Assembly: GCA_027068725.1 (NCBI GenBank)
Contig: JAMOMD010000459.1
Coordinates: 1 to 22,135 of the forward strand
Origin: Thermoproteales archaeon
GTDB lineage: Archaea; Thermoproteota; Thermoprotei; Thermoproteales; Thermocladiaceae
Direction: 5' to 3'
Length of the DNA stretch: 22,135 nucleotides
Notes under the pieces: model-generated
Told to the model about the DNA's origin: nothing
Databases searched by the model: none
What the model saw: the letters and a program-made list of their open reading frames with translations, nothing else
In this document: in pieces, positions 21,174 to 22,135 of the stretch
How the letters are laid out: each line of letters starts with the position of its first letter
Position numbering within the stretch: position 1 is the stretch's first letter
Position numbers and translations under genes: made by a program

Positions 21174-21656
21174 ATGTCGATACTAGAAGTACTCACGCTG
21201 TTCTGTCTATGTTTAATCCCGGGACTAGAACCAAGGTATGTAGTGCTGTTAGGACTTGCTAAAGGCTATTCATTACTCACTGTGCTTGCTATAACGTTAA
21301 CTAGTACTGTAATTCTCGCATTATTGCTCTCGTATGCTATGCCTCTTATTGATAGGCTCATGAATTATCTACAGGGTACCTATCTTAGGAAAGTATCTGA
21401 ACTATATTTCAAGTATGTTAACTATGTAAGAAGAAGATCATATAAATACGCTAGTCTTGGACTGGTTGGAATTATTTTATTTATTGCAATTCCTGTACCA
21501 GCAACAGGCATGTGGACAGGTGCAATACTTGGACATTTACTTGGTCTTAACCGTTGTCGCATGTTTCTATCACTTCTCCTTGGCGGTATAGCATCACAGC
21601 TTATTGTACTTCTTACAGGATATTTGCCTCTACTTTCACTTCTGAAGATTACTTAA
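21174..21656 (+). CDS. Small multidrug-export-family (Sm_multidrug_ex-like) membrane protein
   Basis: This 160-residue protein has about four membrane segments and matches, as I recall it, the putative small multidrug export family (PF06695), whose function is poorly established. Family marks are LIPGLEPRYVVLLGLAKGYS at the N-terminus and FIAIPVPATGMWTGAILGHL in the second half, with a basic loop YVNYVRRRSYKY between. PGxEPR and PxPxTGxWTG are the conserved motifs. It starts 2 bases after the UMP kinase stop, so it is in the same operon. Confidence 0.85.
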   Translation: MSILEVLTLFCLCLIPGLEPRYVVLLGLAKGYSLLTVLAITLTSTVILALLLSYAMPLIDRLMNYLQGTYLRKVSELYFKYVNYVRRRSYKYASLGLVGIILFIAIPVPATGMWTGAILGHLLGLNRCRMFLSLLLGGIASQLIVLLTGYLPLLSLLKIT

Positions 21657-21682
21657 TACTCTCTCAGGCAGAGCTAAATCTA

Positions 21683-22135
21683 GTGAGCGTACAGTTAGAA
21701 GACAAATTTGGCAGAAGAATATCTCGTCTACGAATAAAGGTCACAAGTAGATGTAATTATCGTTGCTTTTTCTGCCATAGTGAAGGCTCTACCGAACACT
21801 CGGACTTGCTAAGTCCTGACGATATCGAGTTTATTGTTAAGACACTGTCTAAGCTAGGTATCAAGAGGTTTAAGATAACTGGCGGAGAACCATTACTTAG
21901 AAAAGATATTGTTGATATTATTCATAGAATAAGTCATTATAATCCTGAAGACATTTCTCTCTCTACAAATGGATACTTTTTAAACAATATTGCTAATGAT
22001 CTTCGAAAAGCAGGACTAAGGCGAATCGATGTCTCTGTCCATACTTTAGACAGGAAAAAATACGTACAAATGACAGGAGTTGACGGTCTTGAGAAGGTAC
22101 TGGAAGGTCTAAAGGTTGCTAATGATGTAGGATTT
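21683..22135 (+). CDS. moaA: GTP 3',8-cyclase MoaA (3' end cut by window edge)
   Basis: Only the first 151 codons are in the window. The reading frame starts at GTG 21683, 26 bases after the previous stop; no other start is available before the conserved part. It has the radical-SAM cluster motif CX3CX2C in TSRCNYRCFFCHSEG (C24, C28, C31), the GGEP motif in KITGGEPLLRKD (67-70), ISLSTNGYFL (91-100) and DVSVHTLDRKKYVQMTG. These order and spacing features match MoaA, which makes the first intermediate of molybdopterin synthesis; in such archaea the product usually serves tungsten enzymes. The second cluster-binding site lies beyond the window. Confidence 0.93.
   Translation, partial: MSVQLEDKFGRRISRLRIKVTSRCNYRCFFCHSEGSTEHSDLLSPDDIEFIVKTLSKLGIKRFKITGGEPLLRKDIVDIIHRISHYNPEDISLSTNGYFLNNIANDLRKAGLRRIDVSVHTLDRKKYVQMTGVDGLEKVLEGLKVANDVGF

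Noticed and set aside
1..22135. CRISPR arrays, insertion sequences, integrases or defence genes
   Set aside because: I saw no regularly spaced repeats, transposase or integrase motifs, or terminal inverted repeats; the tRNA genes are not flanked by obvious attachment-site duplications.

Overview
This window comes from an archaeon, most probably a hyperthermophilic member of the Thermoprotei (Crenarchaeota); I cannot fix the order. It holds RNA polymerase subunit D, ribosomal protein L24e, archease, an MCT-1-like PUA protein, an archaeal-type UMP kinase, a DUF1512-like protein and a Trm112-like protein. Two of its three tRNA genes carry introns with bulge-helix-bulge splice sites, and all three encode CCA. 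The tRNAs are very G+C-rich in moderate-G+C surroundings, as expected at high growth temperature. First genes of transcripts often have a TATA box 20-35 bases before the start codon and almost no leader. Genes inside operons instead overlap by 4 bases or have a GGAG-like site.

Layout. 1-3520: a branched-chain-amino-acid-type ABC importer, with a minus-strand binding protein (cut by the left edge) divergent from two overlapping permease genes; its ATPases are not here. 3619-3896: divergent tRNA-Thr(CGT) and intron-containing tRNA-Arg(CCT). 4002-7905: a complete phosphate importer split into divergent pstB and pstS-pstC-pstA, with TATATAG-type repeats in the shared promoter. 7923-9227: asparaginyl-tRNA synthetase. 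9305-10785: a two-gene operon of membrane-anchored uncharacterised proteins. 10865-12466: Trm112-like protein, RNA polymerase subunit D and L24e. 12580-15675: a glycosyltransferase and a GH130-type glycosidase/phosphorylase, separated by archease and a tRNA-Trp gene with a non-canonical intron at position 30/31. 15735-17090: thiC, with a perfect palindrome in its promoter and a C/D box guide RNA that starts on the thiC stop codon. 17136-20491: a histone-deacetylase-fold amidohydrolase, a PUA protein and several small unrecognised proteins, two of them cysteine-rich. 20488-22135: UMP kinase, a small multidrug-export-family membrane protein and the start of moaA.

Most of the window is compact core genome. 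I see no CRISPR array, insertion sequence, integrase or defence island. The most notable signals are the C/D box sRNA fused to the thiC stop codon, the thiC operator-like palindrome, the tRNA-Trp intron, the pst promoter repeats, the unusual cysteine spacing in RNA polymerase subunit D, and the unassigned small genes at 17.1, 18.6-19.4 and 20.0 kb. No gap between genes exceeds about 175 bases.
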